Below are positions 55,710-64,000 of a stretch of DNA of 64,000 nt, piece by piece (positions within the stretch are counted from its first letter, which is position 1; every line of letters starts with the position of its first letter). Origin of the DNA: Streptomyces himalayensis subsp. himalayensis (lineage in GTDB: Bacteria; Actinomycetota; Actinomycetes; Streptomycetales; Streptomycetaceae); assembly GCF_013778455.1 (NCBI RefSeq), contig NZ_JACEHE010000007.1:1-64000 (forward strand), read 5' to 3'. The notes beneath the pieces were generated by a model, which saw nothing but the letters and a program-made list of their open reading frames with translations, did no database searches and was not told the DNA's origin. The position numbers were made by a program, and so were the translations under genes.

Positions 55710-56555
55710 GTGGAAGAGCCGATACCCGTCACCCGCCCCGTCGACCACGGTGTCGCCAAGCTGATGCCCGACGTGGACCGGGAGCGGGCATGGCTGCTGA
55801 CCGTCGACGGCGCGCCTCAGTCGTACGTGGATCTCGACGAGCCGGAACACCTGGAGTTCGAGTACGCACAGCGGCTTGGGCACGTTCTGGACACTGCCGC
55901 GGAACCGGGCCGCCCCCTCGACGCACTGCATCTCGGCGGCGGCGCGCTCACCCTGCCCCGCTATCTCGCCGCCACCCGGCCCGGCTCACGTCAGCACGTC
56001 GTGGAGGCGGACCGCGGGCTGCTCGCGCTCGTCACCGAACACCTGCCCCTCCCCGACGGCGCGGACATCACGGTGCACGGCGCGGACGCCCGCGCATGGC
56101 TGGAAAGCGCCCCGCCCAACTCCGTGGACATTCTGGTCGGGGACGTGTTCGGCGGGTCTCGCGTCCCGGCGCACCTCACCTCGGTCGCCTACGCGCGCGC
56201 CGCCGAGCGGGTGCTGCGGCCCGGTGGCCTCTACGCGGCGAACCTCGCCGACGGCGCGCCCTTCGCCTTCCTCCGCTCCCAACTCGCCACGTTCTCCGCG
56301 GCCTTCGAGGAGCTCGTGATGATCGCCGAGCCGGCCGTCCTGCGCGGCCGCCGCTTCGGCAACGCCGTGCTCGTCGCGTCGCACGAGCCGATCGACATCG
56401 CGGCACTGTCCCGGCGCGCCGCCGCCGACGCCTTCCCCGCACGAGTCGAACACGGGCCCGCACTGCGCGCCTTCATCGGGGATGCGACGCCGGTGCACGA
56501 CGAGGACGCGGTGGCGTCGCCCGAACCACCGGCAGGCGCCTTCAGCGTGGGTTGA
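55710..56555 (+). CDS. spermidine synthase-like methyltransferase-fold protein
   Basis: 281 aa. Rossmann SAM/dcSAM-binding region (DALHLGGGALTLPRYLAATR; VVEADRGLLALV; DILVGDVFGGSRVP). Family: polyamine aminopropyltransferase-like proteins without the N-terminal beta-barrel domain. GTG 55710 is the first start in the conserved frame and CACAAT lies 6 nt upstream (possible leaderless -10). The stop codon lies inside the first 39-bp repeat unit at 56546. Confidence 0.85.
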   Translation: MEEPIPVTRPVDHGVAKLMPDVDRERAWLLTVDGAPQSYVDLDEPEHLEFEYAQRLGHVLDTAAEPGRPLDALHLGGGALTLPRYLAATRPGSRQHVVEADRGLLALVTEHLPLPDGADITVHGADARAWLESAPPNSVDILVGDVFGGSRVPAHLTSVAYARAAERVLRPGGLYAANLADGAPFAFLRSQLATFSAAFEELVMIAEPAVLRGRRFGNAVLVASHEPIDIAALSRRAAADAFPARVEHGPALRAFIGDATPVHDEDAVASPEPPAGAFSVG

Positions 56556-57969
56556 GCCGCGCTTCCGACACGTCTTCCGACGCGCGTGGGTTGAGCCGTG
56601 CTTCCGATACGTCTTCCGAAGCGCGTGGGTTGAGCCGCCCCTCGGACACGTCTTCCGAAGCCCCGCCGGCAGCGTCGGCCCGGCCGTCGGCCACGGTCCC
56701 GGGGCCGCCCACCTGCACGACCTCCTCCGTACGCCGCCTCAGATTCCGTACGTCCGGTACGAACAGCACCGCCGCCGTGACCAGGACCACCAGAGCCGCG
56801 CAGCCCCACAGGGAAGCCATACGGCCGAAGGCGCTCTCCGCCGGGCCCGCCAAGGCCGTGGCCAGGGGAACCATGGCGATCGAGCCGAACCAGTCGTAGG
56901 CCGAGACGCGGGACAGCTTCTCCTCGGGGATCTCCTGGTGCAGGGCCGTCATCCAGGACACGCCGAACACCTCGATGGCCACGCCGCTGAGGAACATCAC
57001 CATGGCCAGCCCCGCCACGGACAGCGGCACGGCGAGCGCCGCGGACGGCGCGGCGAGCGGGAACACGCACAGCGTGCCGGCGAGCAGAAGCCGCCGCGGC
57101 TTCCACCGCATCATCAGCAGCGCACCCCCGACGGTGCCCGCCCCGAACGCGCCGAGTGCCAGGCCCCACGGCCCCGCCCCGCCCAGTTCGTCCCGGGCGA
57201 CCAGTGGCCCGAAGACCGACTCGGCTGCGCCGACGACCGCCACCACGACCGAGAACTGCGCGACGATCGACCACAGCCACGGCCGTCCGATGAACTCCCG
57301 CCAGCCGTCCCGCAGATCGGCCAGCATGCCCCCGCCGGGCTCGCGCGGCGGAATGTGGCTGACGTCCAGGAACGACCGCAGCGCCCCGGCCACGGCGAAC
57401 GCCGCCGCGTCCACCAAGAGCACCCAGCCCGGCCCGACCACCGCGACCATCGCGCCACCGAGGGCGGCGCCGCCCAGCCCGGCCCCCTGCATCGCCATGC
57501 GGAAGAGGGCGAACGCGCGGCCGGCCTGCTCCCCGCTGACCGACGACATCAGCATGCCCTCGGCCGCCGGATTGAAGAAGGCCTGGCCGACGCCGCCGAG
57601 CCCGCTCAGGAGCATCATCTGCCACAGCTGCGGGTCCCCGGCGAGGACGAGTACGGCGAAGGCGCCCTGCGACACGAAGTTGAGGGCGTTGGCGGCGACC
57701 ATCACCCGGTGCCGCGGCAGCCGGTCCGCGACGGCCCCGCCGATCAGCAGGAACACCACGAGGGGGAGGGTGCGGGCCGCCGCCACCAGACCCACGTCGC
57801 CGCCGTCGCCGCCCGTGTCGAGGACCGCGAAGGCCGCCGCGATCAGCGCACCCTGACTGCCCAGGTTCGTCACGACCGCTGCGGCTGTCAGGAGGGTGTA
57901 GTTACGGCCCGCCCAGTCGGGGCGGCGGCGGAAGCGTCTCGGAGAGGCGGAGGCGGCGGCAGTCTTCAC
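56542..57969 (-). CDS. MFS transporter
   Basis: 475 aa, twelve transmembrane helices, enterobactin-exporter/EntS-like group (NLGSQGALIAAAFAVLDTGG; GAVADRLPRHRVMVAANALN). The C-terminal 40 residues are three copies of ASEDVSEARLNPR encoded by a 39-bp repeat. Overlaps the convergent spermidine-synthase-like gene by 14 bp. The start is GTG (VKTAAASASP) at 57969; no strong RBS. Confidence 0.88.
   Translation of the reverse strand: MKTAAASASPRRFRRRPDWAGRNYTLLTAAAVVTNLGSQGALIAAAFAVLDTGGDGGDVGLVAAARTLPLVVFLLIGGAVADRLPRHRVMVAANALNFVSQGAFAVLVLAGDPQLWQMMLLSGLGGVGQAFFNPAAEGMLMSSVSGEQAGRAFALFRMAMQGAGLGGAALGGAMVAVVGPGWVLLVDAAAFAVAGALRSFLDVSHIPPREPGGGMLADLRDGWREFIGRPWLWSIVAQFSVVVAVVGAAESVFGPLVARDELGGAGPWGLALGAFGAGTVGGALLMMRWKPRRLLLAGTLCVFPLAAPSAALAVPLSVAGLAMVMFLSGVAIEVFGVSWMTALHQEIPEEKLSRVSAYDWFGSIAMVPLATALAGPAESAFGRMASLWGCAALVVLVTAAVLFVPDVRNLRRRTEEVVQVGGPGTVADGRADAAGGASEDVSEGRLNPRASEDVSEARLNPRASEDVSEARLNPR
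56546..56662. repeat. 39-bp tandem repeat, three copies, coding on one strand and stop-bearing on the other
   Basis: Units 56546-56584, 56585-56623, 56624-56662 (CGTGGGTTGAGCCG start). On the minus strand they encode 13-residue repeats; on the plus strand each unit contains the TGA that ends the neighbouring gene. Confidence 0.95.
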
Positions 57970-58402
57970 CGGGGGACTATCGCCGCCGCCCGGCCGACTT
58001 GCCAAACGGATTTTGCGCCGATACGGAGGCACGGCCGGAGAATGTCGCCGGCCGTGCCCGGCAGACACTGCCGGATACCGTCGAGTGAACCGTCCCTGGG
58101 CTAAGCGGCCCCGGGGAAGTTCAGGCACGCCCCCACGCCGCCCGGCACGCTCCCCCACTGCCTTAAGGGCGTGGGAGGTGCCCCCACTCGCCGCACCGAC
58201 CAAAGGCCCAAGTAGCTCCTCCCCCATTGCCTTAAGGGCATGGGAGGGACCCCCATCGAGGACCTTCGTCCGGCACGCCGAGAGCACGCACCGGCTGTTG
58301 ACACAAGCCGCTGCCGCGGCGGGCGCGGGAACGCACCCGCACTTCCCCGGCACCGCTTAGTCCCTGGTCAAGAAATCCTACCCGTGGGTAACATTCGGCT
58401 TC
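57970..58402. other. 433-bp intergenic region with two REP-like hairpins
   Basis: Between the divergent MFS and truncated thioesterase genes. Contains the two hairpins below (about 58148-58190 and 58220-58262) and little else; TTGACA at about 58293 may be a -35 box. Confidence 0.55.
58148..58262. repeat. two copies of a CTTAAGGGC hairpin element
   Basis: CTCCCCCACTGCCTTAAGGG followed by CGTGGGAGGTGCCCCC, and a close copy about 72 bp later (CTCCCCCATTGCCTTAAGGG). Each can fold CCCA(C/T)-GCC-TTAA-GGGC-TGGG. It looks like a dispersed streptomycete palindromic repeat. Confidence 0.8.
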
Positions 58403-58570
58403 ATGAGCGCAGACCAGATGTCGATCGGCGAGATGCTCGCCGCCACGGTGCCGATGGCCCGCACGCTGAACCTCGAGTTCCTCGAGACCACGCCGGAGAA
58501 GGCCGTGGTGGCCCTGCCGGACCAGAGCGACTACCACAACCACGTCGGCGGCCCGCACGCCGGGGCGTAA
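58403..58570 (+). pseudogene. truncated hotdog-fold thioesterase copy
   Basis: 55 codons: MSIGEMLAATVPMARTLNLE, then VALPDQSDYHNHVGGPHAGA, then TAA. It is the N-terminal third of the neighbouring gene at 58717. Sequence is lost after the conserved GGPHAGA. The upstream TAACAT box 8 nt before the ATG matches that of the intact copy, so this was a tandem duplicate. Confidence 0.9.
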
Positions 58571-58668
58571 TTACCCATACCCACACGCCCGCGTTCCGTG
58601 CCGAGTTGGAGATTTCGATTGCGGAGCGAGTGCGTGCCCCGAAGGGCTTCTTCCAGCCCGGAGGGTGA
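58571..58668 (+). pseudogene. C-terminal fragment of an unrelated gene
   Basis: Immediately after the truncation, in another frame, VITHTHTPAFRAELEISIAE and RVRAPKGFFQPGG end in a stop. It looks like the tail of another protein joined by deletion; its family is not recognised. Confidence 0.5.
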
Positions 58669-58716
58669 GGCGCGAAGGGCTGGTCAACCCGCCTACTCGC
58701 CAGTAACATCTCGCTT

Positions 58717-59169
58717 ATGACGACTGAAAGCGCCTCTATGGGCGACATGCTGGCCGCCGCTGTCCCGATGGTGCGGACCCTGAACCTGGAGTTCGTCGAG
58801 GTCACCCCAGAGCGTGCCGTGCTCCGGCTTCCGGACCAGCCGGACTATCACAACCACATCGGCGGCCCCCATGCGGGCGCCATGTTCACTCTGGCCGAGT
58901 CCGCCAGCGGCGCCATCGTGCTCACGGCCTTCGGCGACCAGCTCTCCCGCGCAGTACCGCTCGCCGTGCGGGCCGAGATCAGCTACAAGAAACTGGCCAT
59001 GGGCCCGGTGACGGCCACGGCGACTCTGGGCCGCCCGGCGGCCGAGGTCATTGCCGAGCTCGACGTAGGCGGGCGACCGGAGTTTCCGGTCAGTATTGCT
59101 ATACGGCGTGAAGACGGGGCCGTTACAGGCGAGATGACTGTTGTGTGGACCTTGCGGCTGAATGGTTGA
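58717..59169 (+). CDS. hotdog-fold thioesterase (DUF4442/PaaI type)
   Basis: 150 aa, single hotdog domain (GDMLAAAVPMVRTLNLEFVE; DYHNHIGGPHAGAMFTLAES; GAVTGEMTVVWTLR). Likely a thioesterase for acyl-CoA or acyl-carrier substrates, or a non-catalytic tetramer. TAACAT at 8 nt before the ATG suggests a leaderless mRNA. The truncated sister copy precedes it. Confidence 0.88.
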   Translation: MTTESASMGDMLAAAVPMVRTLNLEFVEVTPERAVLRLPDQPDYHNHIGGPHAGAMFTLAESASGAIVLTAFGDQLSRAVPLAVRAEISYKKLAMGPVTATATLGRPAAEVIAELDVGGRPEFPVSIAIRREDGAVTGEMTVVWTLRLNG

Positions 59170-59558
59170 GGGTGTGGGTGAGGGGTGCCTGTCTCAAGCG
59201 CGCCGAGGGATTTTGCCTTGCCATGGCCCTAAACGTCTCCTCCAGGACGCGGGGATGGGCTTCTCGTCGCGCTCGCTCAGTATCCGCGTGACAGCGGCAG
59301 GTGAGGGGTATTGGTTCCTTCCTCGTGCCGGTGGTGATGACGAGCCGCTCAGCGATGTCGCGCAGTCGGCTATGAGCATGTGTTGGGGATTCGTTTCGCG
59401 ATGAGTGCGGGAGTCCCCGCCAGTTCGGTTTGAGGCACCCCGGTTTGCGTACGGCCGTGGTCGGCACGCTGAGCGCCTTGGCAAGTTGGAGCGCGCGGCG
59501 GAAGCGGTGGGCTTTCCAGCACGGTGGTCTGCGTCCTGGGCCCTTCGGCGCAGGCGGG
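59170..59558. other. 389-bp region without a recognised gene
   Basis: Less GC-rich than its neighbours, with weak codon bias. A minus-strand open stretch of about 110 codons gives no family match. It lies at the border of the decayed zone and may be foreign or degraded DNA. Confidence 0.5.
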
Positions 59559-60583
59559 TCAGAGGGTGAGCATCACCTTGGTGGCGCGGCGCTCGTCCAT
59601 CGCCTTGTAGCCCTCTGCCGCCTGGTCGAGGGGCAAGGTGAGGTCGAAGACCTTGCCCGGGTCGACGATCTCGTGGTCCCAGATGAGCTGGATCAGGTCG
59701 GGCAGGAACCGGCGCACCGGGGCCGGCCCGCCCAGGGTGTGGATACCGGCGAAGAACAGCTCGATGCCCGGGATGGACACGTCGTGTTCACGCCCACGTA
59801 GCCCAGGTGACCGCCCCCGCGGGTGGCACCGACGGCCTGCATGAACGACTCCTGGGTGCCGACCGCCTCGATGACCGAGTGCGCACCGAGACCGTTCGTC
59901 AGCTCCTTGATCTTCGCGATGCCCTCCTCGCCGCGCTCCTCGACGATGTCGGTGGCGCCGTAGTAGCGGGCCAGCTTCTGCCGCTCGGGGTGACGTGACA
60001 TGGCGATGATGCGCTCCGCGCCGAGCTGCTTGGCGGCCAGGACGGCCATCAGGCCGACAGCGCCGTCGCCGACGACCGCGACGGTCTTGCCGGGGCCTGC
60101 CTCGGCGGCGACGGCGGCGTACCAGCCGGTGCCGAGCACGTCGGAGGCGGCAAGGAGGGCCGGGATCAGCTCCGGGTCGGGGTGCCCCGGGGTGGCGACG
60201 AGGGTGCCGTCGGCGTGCGGGATGCGAGCCTTCTCGGCTTGGGTGCCGATGGTCTGCGCGACGAACTCGGCGTGCACGCACTTGGACTGGAACCCGGCCT
60301 GGCAGATCTCGCAGGCGTTGTCGGAGATGACGAACGATCCGACGACGAAGTCGCCCACCTTGACGTTCTTCACCGCGGAGCCGACTTCCTCGACCACTCC
60401 CACGTACTCGTGCCCCATGACTTGGTGGTCGGCGGGCTCGATGCCGCGGTACGGCCACAGGTCCGAGCCGCAGATGCAGGTCGCCGTCAGCTTCACAATT
60501 GCGTCGGTCGGCTCGATGATCTTCGGATCCTCGCGCTCTTCCACCCGGACGTCGCCGGCGGTGTGCATCACTACTCCACGCAT
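59559..60583 (-). pseudogene. zinc-dependent alcohol dehydrogenase, frameshifted
   Basis: The N-terminal 270 residues are a medium-chain dehydrogenase: ICGSDLWPYRGIEPADHQVM zinc ligands; GHEYVGVVEEVG; structural zinc site reduced to ACEICQAGFQSKC; GDGAVGLMAV. Near 59783 the frame changes after YVGVN. The continuation HDVSIPGIELFFAGIHTLGG is in the other frame and runs to a normal C-terminus. One base is missing in gtgaacacgacg. Either a recent knock-out or a sequencing error. Probably part of the XRE/hydrolase neighbourhood. Confidence 0.88.
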
Positions 60584-60699
60584 CGTGGGGTCTCCTTTGC
60601 TCTGTCGTGCTGGCGCGTGGGGCGCAGGTTCTGTTCAGGAAGGCATGGCGGGGCCGTGGCTTCCTCGATGTGCAGGGCTCACGCCGTCGAGCCCACTGG

Positions 60700-61017
60700 A
60701 TGGGACTAGTTCGCCGAGGGTGCGCCCTGGGTGTGCGCCGGTGGCGCTGGGTGAGGGCGATGGTGATCGTGGGGATCAGCGTGAGAGCGGCGATCACTGT
60801 GCCGACGGGGCCGGACTGGTGGCGCCCAAGGGTGGTTCAAGAGCGAGGCCGGCGATCCAGGAGCCGATGGCCGTGCCGAGATTGAACGCCGAGTCGGTCA
60901 GGGCGGCGCCCAGGGTGAGGGCCTTCTCGGCGAAGCGGATGCCCAGGGAGATCAGCACCGGGTTGGCGCCGAGACCGAACAGCCCCAGCGGGCCGCCTGC
61001 CTGCAGGGGTACACACG
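60700..61017 (-). pseudogene. C-terminal remnant of an MFS transporter
   Basis: Minus strand: GPLGLFGLGANPVLISLGIR, then FAEKALTLGAALTDSAFNLG, then GTAIGSWIAGLALE, with a frameshift near 60810 after LGATS before GTVIAALTLIPTITIALTQ. This is the last two or three helices of a drug exporter (AraJ-like). The first ten helices are gone; it abuts the hydrolase stop. Confidence 0.85.
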
Positions 61018-61018
61018 G

Positions 61019-62134
61019 TCAGGCGAGGTTCTTGGTGAAGAACTCGTCGAGCCGGTCGAAGGGGATGAGGTCCTTGCGGTCATACAGGTCGACGTGGTCC
61101 GCGCCCGGGACGATCACGAGGTCGATGTTGTCGGGTGTCTTGGCCTGGATGTCCTCGGAGTAGTAGCGGGAGTGCGCGTCGGCGCCGGCCACCAGGAGGG
61201 CCTTGCGGGGGGCCAGCATGTCGATGTTCGTCGTCAGCGGGAAGGCGAAGAACGGCATCGGCGTGGTGCCGGTGAATGCGGTGGTGGAGTTGATCGAGCG
61301 CGGGTGGTAGCCGCGGTCGGTGCGGTAGTAGTCGAAGAAGATCGCCGTGATCGGGTCGGCGTCTGCCGGGAGGGTCTTGGGCAGGACGCGGTGTGTGGGG
61401 GCGACGTTGCCGTTGTCGTCGAAGGGGACCTCGTGCGAGAGCCGCGCATAGGCGCCGTTCTCGGCGTCGATCCAGCGCTGGCGGCTGAGGTGGTCCACGA
61501 CCTTCTGGCGCTGCTCACGCGTGTAGTAGTCCTCGTGGCCGCGGGACATACTGCGCGACATGTCGTACATCGAGGCCGTGGCGACCGCCTTGATACGGCT
61601 GTCGGCCGCCGCGGCGGTGAGCGCCATGCCGCTCAGGCCGCAGACGGCCTGCGCGCCGATCCGCTCGCGGTCGACGAGCTTGTACAGGCCGAGAAAGTCG
61701 ACGGCGGCGCTGTAGTCCTCGGTGTAGATGTCGGGCGAGGCGACGTCGCGCACCGTGCCGCCGCTTTCCCCGGTGAAGGAGGGGTCGAAGGCGACGGTGA
61801 CGTAGCCGCGGCGGGCGAACTCGTTGGCGTAGAGCCCCGAGGACTGTTCCTTGACCGCTCCGAACGGGCCGCTGACCACCAGAGCGGGCAGCTTGCCCTT
61901 GGCGTTCTTCGGCACGTAGAGGTCTGCGGCGACCTCGATGCCGTAGCGGTTCTTGAACCGCACCGCGGTCCGCTTGACGTTCTTGTCCAGCGCGAAGGTG
62001 TAGCCGCCCGTGGCCTTGCCTTGTCCTACGGCGCTCGCGGCGCGGTCGCCCTCCGCAGCGAAGGAGGGCACAGCGGTGAAGGAGGCGGCGGCTCCGGTGG
62101 CTGCGATCAGTCCGAGCGCTTTGCGGCGTTCCAT
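61019..62134 (-). CDS. exported alpha/beta hydrolase (dienelactone hydrolase-like)
   Basis: 371 aa. N-terminal MERRKALGLIAATGAAASFT is a Tat-type signal peptide (RRK) of about 28 residues ending near SFAAEG. Then an alpha/beta hydrolase: VSGPFGAVKEQSSGLYANEF; nucleophile region VCGLSGMALTAAAAD; HDxx end VPGADHVDLY. Relatives are YcjY-like esterases with unknown substrates. It is divergent to an XRE regulator with a 170-bp gap. Confidence 0.9.
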   Translation of the reverse strand: MERRKALGLIAATGAAASFTAVPSFAAEGDRAASAVGQGKATGGYTFALDKNVKRTAVRFKNRYGIEVAADLYVPKNAKGKLPALVVSGPFGAVKEQSSGLYANEFARRGYVTVAFDPSFTGESGGTVRDVASPDIYTEDYSAAVDFLGLYKLVDRERIGAQAVCGLSGMALTAAAADSRIKAVATASMYDMSRSMSRGHEDYYTREQRQKVVDHLSRQRWIDAENGAYARLSHEVPFDDNGNVAPTHRVLPKTLPADADPITAIFFDYYRTDRGYHPRSINSTTAFTGTTPMPFFAFPLTTNIDMLAPRKALLVAGADAHSRYYSEDIQAKTPDNIDLVIVPGADHVDLYDRKDLIPFDRLDEFFTKNLA

Positions 62135-62289
62135 GGAGGGACCTCATTTCGATCGGCGGAGGTAAAGGCGCGGTGGTTGGTCGTGTCGTGACCGAGGAGC
62201 GATTCCAGGAGACCGCAGCTGCGCCAGGCGCGGCAGGCTGCGTTTATCGGGGGTACAAGCTCGACCCCCTTCCCTTGGGGTGGGGCCCG

Positions 62290-62295
62290 TAGCGT
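62290..62295 (+). promoter_or_regulatory. -10 box of the XRE regulator
   Basis: TAGCGT, 7 nt before ATG 62303, with no Shine-Dalgarno: leaderless transcript. Confidence 0.55.
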
Positions 62296-62302
62296 GGAAG
62301 GC

Positions 62303-63223
62303 ATGGAACGCCTCCCTGACCACCGCGCCGAGATCCGTGACTTCCTCGCCACCCGGCGAGCCAAGATCACGCCGGAGCAGGTCGGGCTGCCCACCAGTGG
62401 CCGGCGCCGGGTTTCGGGGCTGCGGCGCGAGGAGGTCGCCGTCCTCGCCGGCGTGAGCACCGAGTGGTACACGCGGCTGGAGAAGGGGCACATCGCCGGC
62501 GTGTCCGAGGACGTCCTCGACGCGGTCGCCCGCGCGCTGCAGCTGGACCAGGACGAACGCACCTACCTGTTCGACCTGGCCAGGGCCGCCCAGCCGCCCA
62601 GCCGAACCCTGGGCCGCCGTAAGGCCGTCGACATACCGCCCCGCGTCCAGTGGCTGCTCGACTCCATGACGCTGTCGGCGGCGTTCGTCACCAACGGCCG
62701 CCTGGACATCGTCGCCACCAACGCGCTGGCCCGCGCCCTGTTCGCGCCGCTGTTCGACAGCGAGACCACGGACAAACGCGGCCGTCCGAACTTTGCCCGG
62801 TACTGGTTCCTTGACCGCGGTGCCCCCGACTTCGTCGCCGACTGGGAGGGCGCTCTCCACGCCACCGTCGCTCTGCTGCGTGCCGAGGTGGGGCGCTACC
62901 GGCACGACAAGGCGCTGCGTGAACTGATCGGTGAACTGTCCACGACCAGCCCCGAGTTCCGCACCCTGTGGGCCGCCCACGACGTGCGCATCCACCACGG
63001 CGGGGTCAAGCAGTTCCAGCACCCTGACGCCGGACCGCTGAAACTCGTCTACCAGCCACTGGACCTGCCCGTCTCTCAAAGCGAGGTCCATTCGCTGACC
63101 ATCTACACGGCCGAGCCGGGCACCCCGGACGAGGACCGGCTCAAACTCCTCGCCAGCTGGGCAGCGACCCGGCTCAAGGAAGCGGAACCCGCCCGTGAGG
63201 CGGACGCTGCCGACGACAAGTGA
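62303..63223 (+). CDS. XRE regulator with MmyB-like ligand-binding domain
   Basis: 306 aa. HTH: RVSGLRREEVAVLAGVSTEW, YTRLEKGHIAGVSEDVLDAV. C-terminal MmyB/PAS-like domain (about 105-280: RVQWLLDSMTLSAAFVTNGR; TNALARALFAPL). Members often sit divergent to a hydrolase or short-chain dehydrogenase gene and appear to bind fatty acids. It probably controls the hydrolase and, originally, the broken MFS and alcohol dehydrogenase genes. ATG 62303 fits the -10 box. Confidence 0.93.
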   Translation: MERLPDHRAEIRDFLATRRAKITPEQVGLPTSGRRRVSGLRREEVAVLAGVSTEWYTRLEKGHIAGVSEDVLDAVARALQLDQDERTYLFDLARAAQPPSRTLGRRKAVDIPPRVQWLLDSMTLSAAFVTNGRLDIVATNALARALFAPLFDSETTDKRGRPNFARYWFLDRGAPDFVADWEGALHATVALLRAEVGRYRHDKALRELIGELSTTSPEFRTLWAAHDVRIHHGGVKQFQHPDAGPLKLVYQPLDLPVSQSEVHSLTIYTAEPGTPDEDRLKLLASWAATRLKEAEPAREADAADDK

Positions 63224-63297
63224 CGTCGTACGGCGGCGCGTTGAGGTCGCCACCACCTTGACTTAGTGGTTGGCTCCGGAAGTCCTTCGAGGGTTGA

Positions 63298-64000
63298 TCA
63301 AGCTGTGAGCGCGACGGAGGATTCTTCTTGTCGGTCGGCGGATGTATGTCGGTCGAGCCAGGCCAGTAGATCGTCCAGGTCGGAGGTGGTGAACCTCCAC
63401 TGGAACGGCTGTGCCGTGGCGTTGTAGCGGTCTTCGAATGCTCGGAGCCGGTTCCGGACCTGGGCCAGGTCTGTGAAGTCGTTGGGCGAGATGACCTTGC
63501 GCTGCACGATCGAGAAGAAGATCTCGATCTGGTTTGTCCAGGAGGCGTGGACGGGGGTGTGGACCATGACCGCGTTCGGAAACGCCTTGGTCAGACGGTC
63601 AGTTGCCTTCTTCCCCCGGTGGGAGGAGCCGTTGTCGACGATCCAGAAGACGCGCTTCGCGCTGGCGTAGGGCTCGGTAGTCATCACCTGTTCTACCAGG
63701 GCCATGAACGGCACGATGCCGGTGGTGGCCTCGCAGCGGCCAAAGACTCGCGCCCGGTGGACGTCGTAGGCGGCCAGGTAGGCCACGGCGCCGCCACGGC
63801 CGTACTCGTGGTTGACGCGCATCGCCCTGGCCCTGCCCGGGGCCAGGGTCGGATGGCAACGGCAGCGGGCCTGGACGGAGGTCTTCTCGTCGCTGGAGAG
63901 CACGTACTCGTCCTCGCCCAGCGAGGCGCCTTCGAACGTCCGGTCGTAGAGGTCCAGAACGCGCTGGGCCTTGGTGCGGAAGTCGGGGTCGCGGATGAAG
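63298..64000 (-). mobile_element. IS630-family transposase, 5' end beyond the window
   Basis: Minus strand from 63298 to the window edge: the DDE catalytic part of an IS630/Tc1-type transposase. First Asp in LSSDEKTSVQARC, second in FWIVDNGSSHRGKK, Glu in TNQIEIFFSIVQRK. The start and the left inverted repeat lie outside. No terminal repeat was identified at the right end in the 70 bp before the XRE stop. It adjoins the decayed cluster and may have caused the losses. Confidence 0.92.

Noticed and set aside
59123-59467. minus-strand frame of 114 codons near the thioesterase
   Set aside because: No recognised motif, weak codon bias, partial overlap with a real gene; treated as non-coding.

Overview
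High-GC chromosomal DNA of a Streptomyces or a very close relative. The evidence is strong third-position GC bias, frequent GTG starts, several transcripts that look leaderless (a TAnnnT box 6-8 nt before the start codon), Tat and lipoprotein signals, and actinobacterium-specific families (DUF881, small basic protein, DUF5999). From memory, the gene order resembles the part of the S. coelicolor chromosome running from the cardiolipin synthase gene down to tuf3. No tRNA or rRNA gene, CRISPR array, prophage or biosynthetic cluster was seen.

Left block (1-14600): a conserved housekeeping neighbourhood of cardiolipin synthase, a mannose-1-phosphate guanylyltransferase/phosphomannomutase-like fusion, DUF881 - small basic protein - DUF881, an FHA protein of the GarA/OdhI type, an FtsR-like MerR regulator, a bifunctional-nuclease family protein, a second MerR regulator, DNA polymerase IV, a PRC-barrel protein, and gcvP behind a tandem glycine riboswitch. 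This parallels the mycobacterial pgsA2 - DUF881 - sbp - DUF881 - gcvH - garA - merR - DUF151 - merR - gcvB order, but gcvH is absent. Glycine cleavage, GarA-type control of 2-oxoglutarate metabolism and envelope/division functions are therefore neighbours here.

Middle (14600-53100): mostly ordinary metabolic and regulatory genes. They include a GCS2-type ligase, CPBP protease, PhzF, PadR, SRPBCC, a frameshifted Clp-N gene, DMT exporters, a divergent PPOx/MocR pair (probable vitamin B6 homeostasis), LysR, a Rieske lipoprotein, a HipA-like kinase overlapping a DUF3037 gene, two SDRs, an oligopeptide-type binding protein, ung, a TetR/monooxygenase divergent pair with twin operators, lnt, uppP, an MFS transporter, an ion channel, a large PAS/GAF/SpoIIE-type phosphatase and a TVP38-like membrane protein.

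Right block (53100-64000): an atypical EF-Tu (tuf3 type), a spermidine-synthase-like protein, an MFS transporter, then a decaying zone. That zone holds a truncated thioesterase copy beside an intact one, a frameshifted zinc alcohol dehydrogenase, the tail of an MFS transporter, a Tat-exported alpha/beta hydrolase with its XRE regulator, and an IS630-type transposase running off the window.

The most striking feature not explained by genes is the density of short tandem repeats (units of 12-44 bp, 2-9 copies, more than a dozen loci). They lie mainly at convergent gene ends and inside N- or C-terminal coding extensions, where unit lengths are often multiples of 3. The best candidate for an undescribed functional unit is the HipA-like kinase/DUF3037 gene pair.
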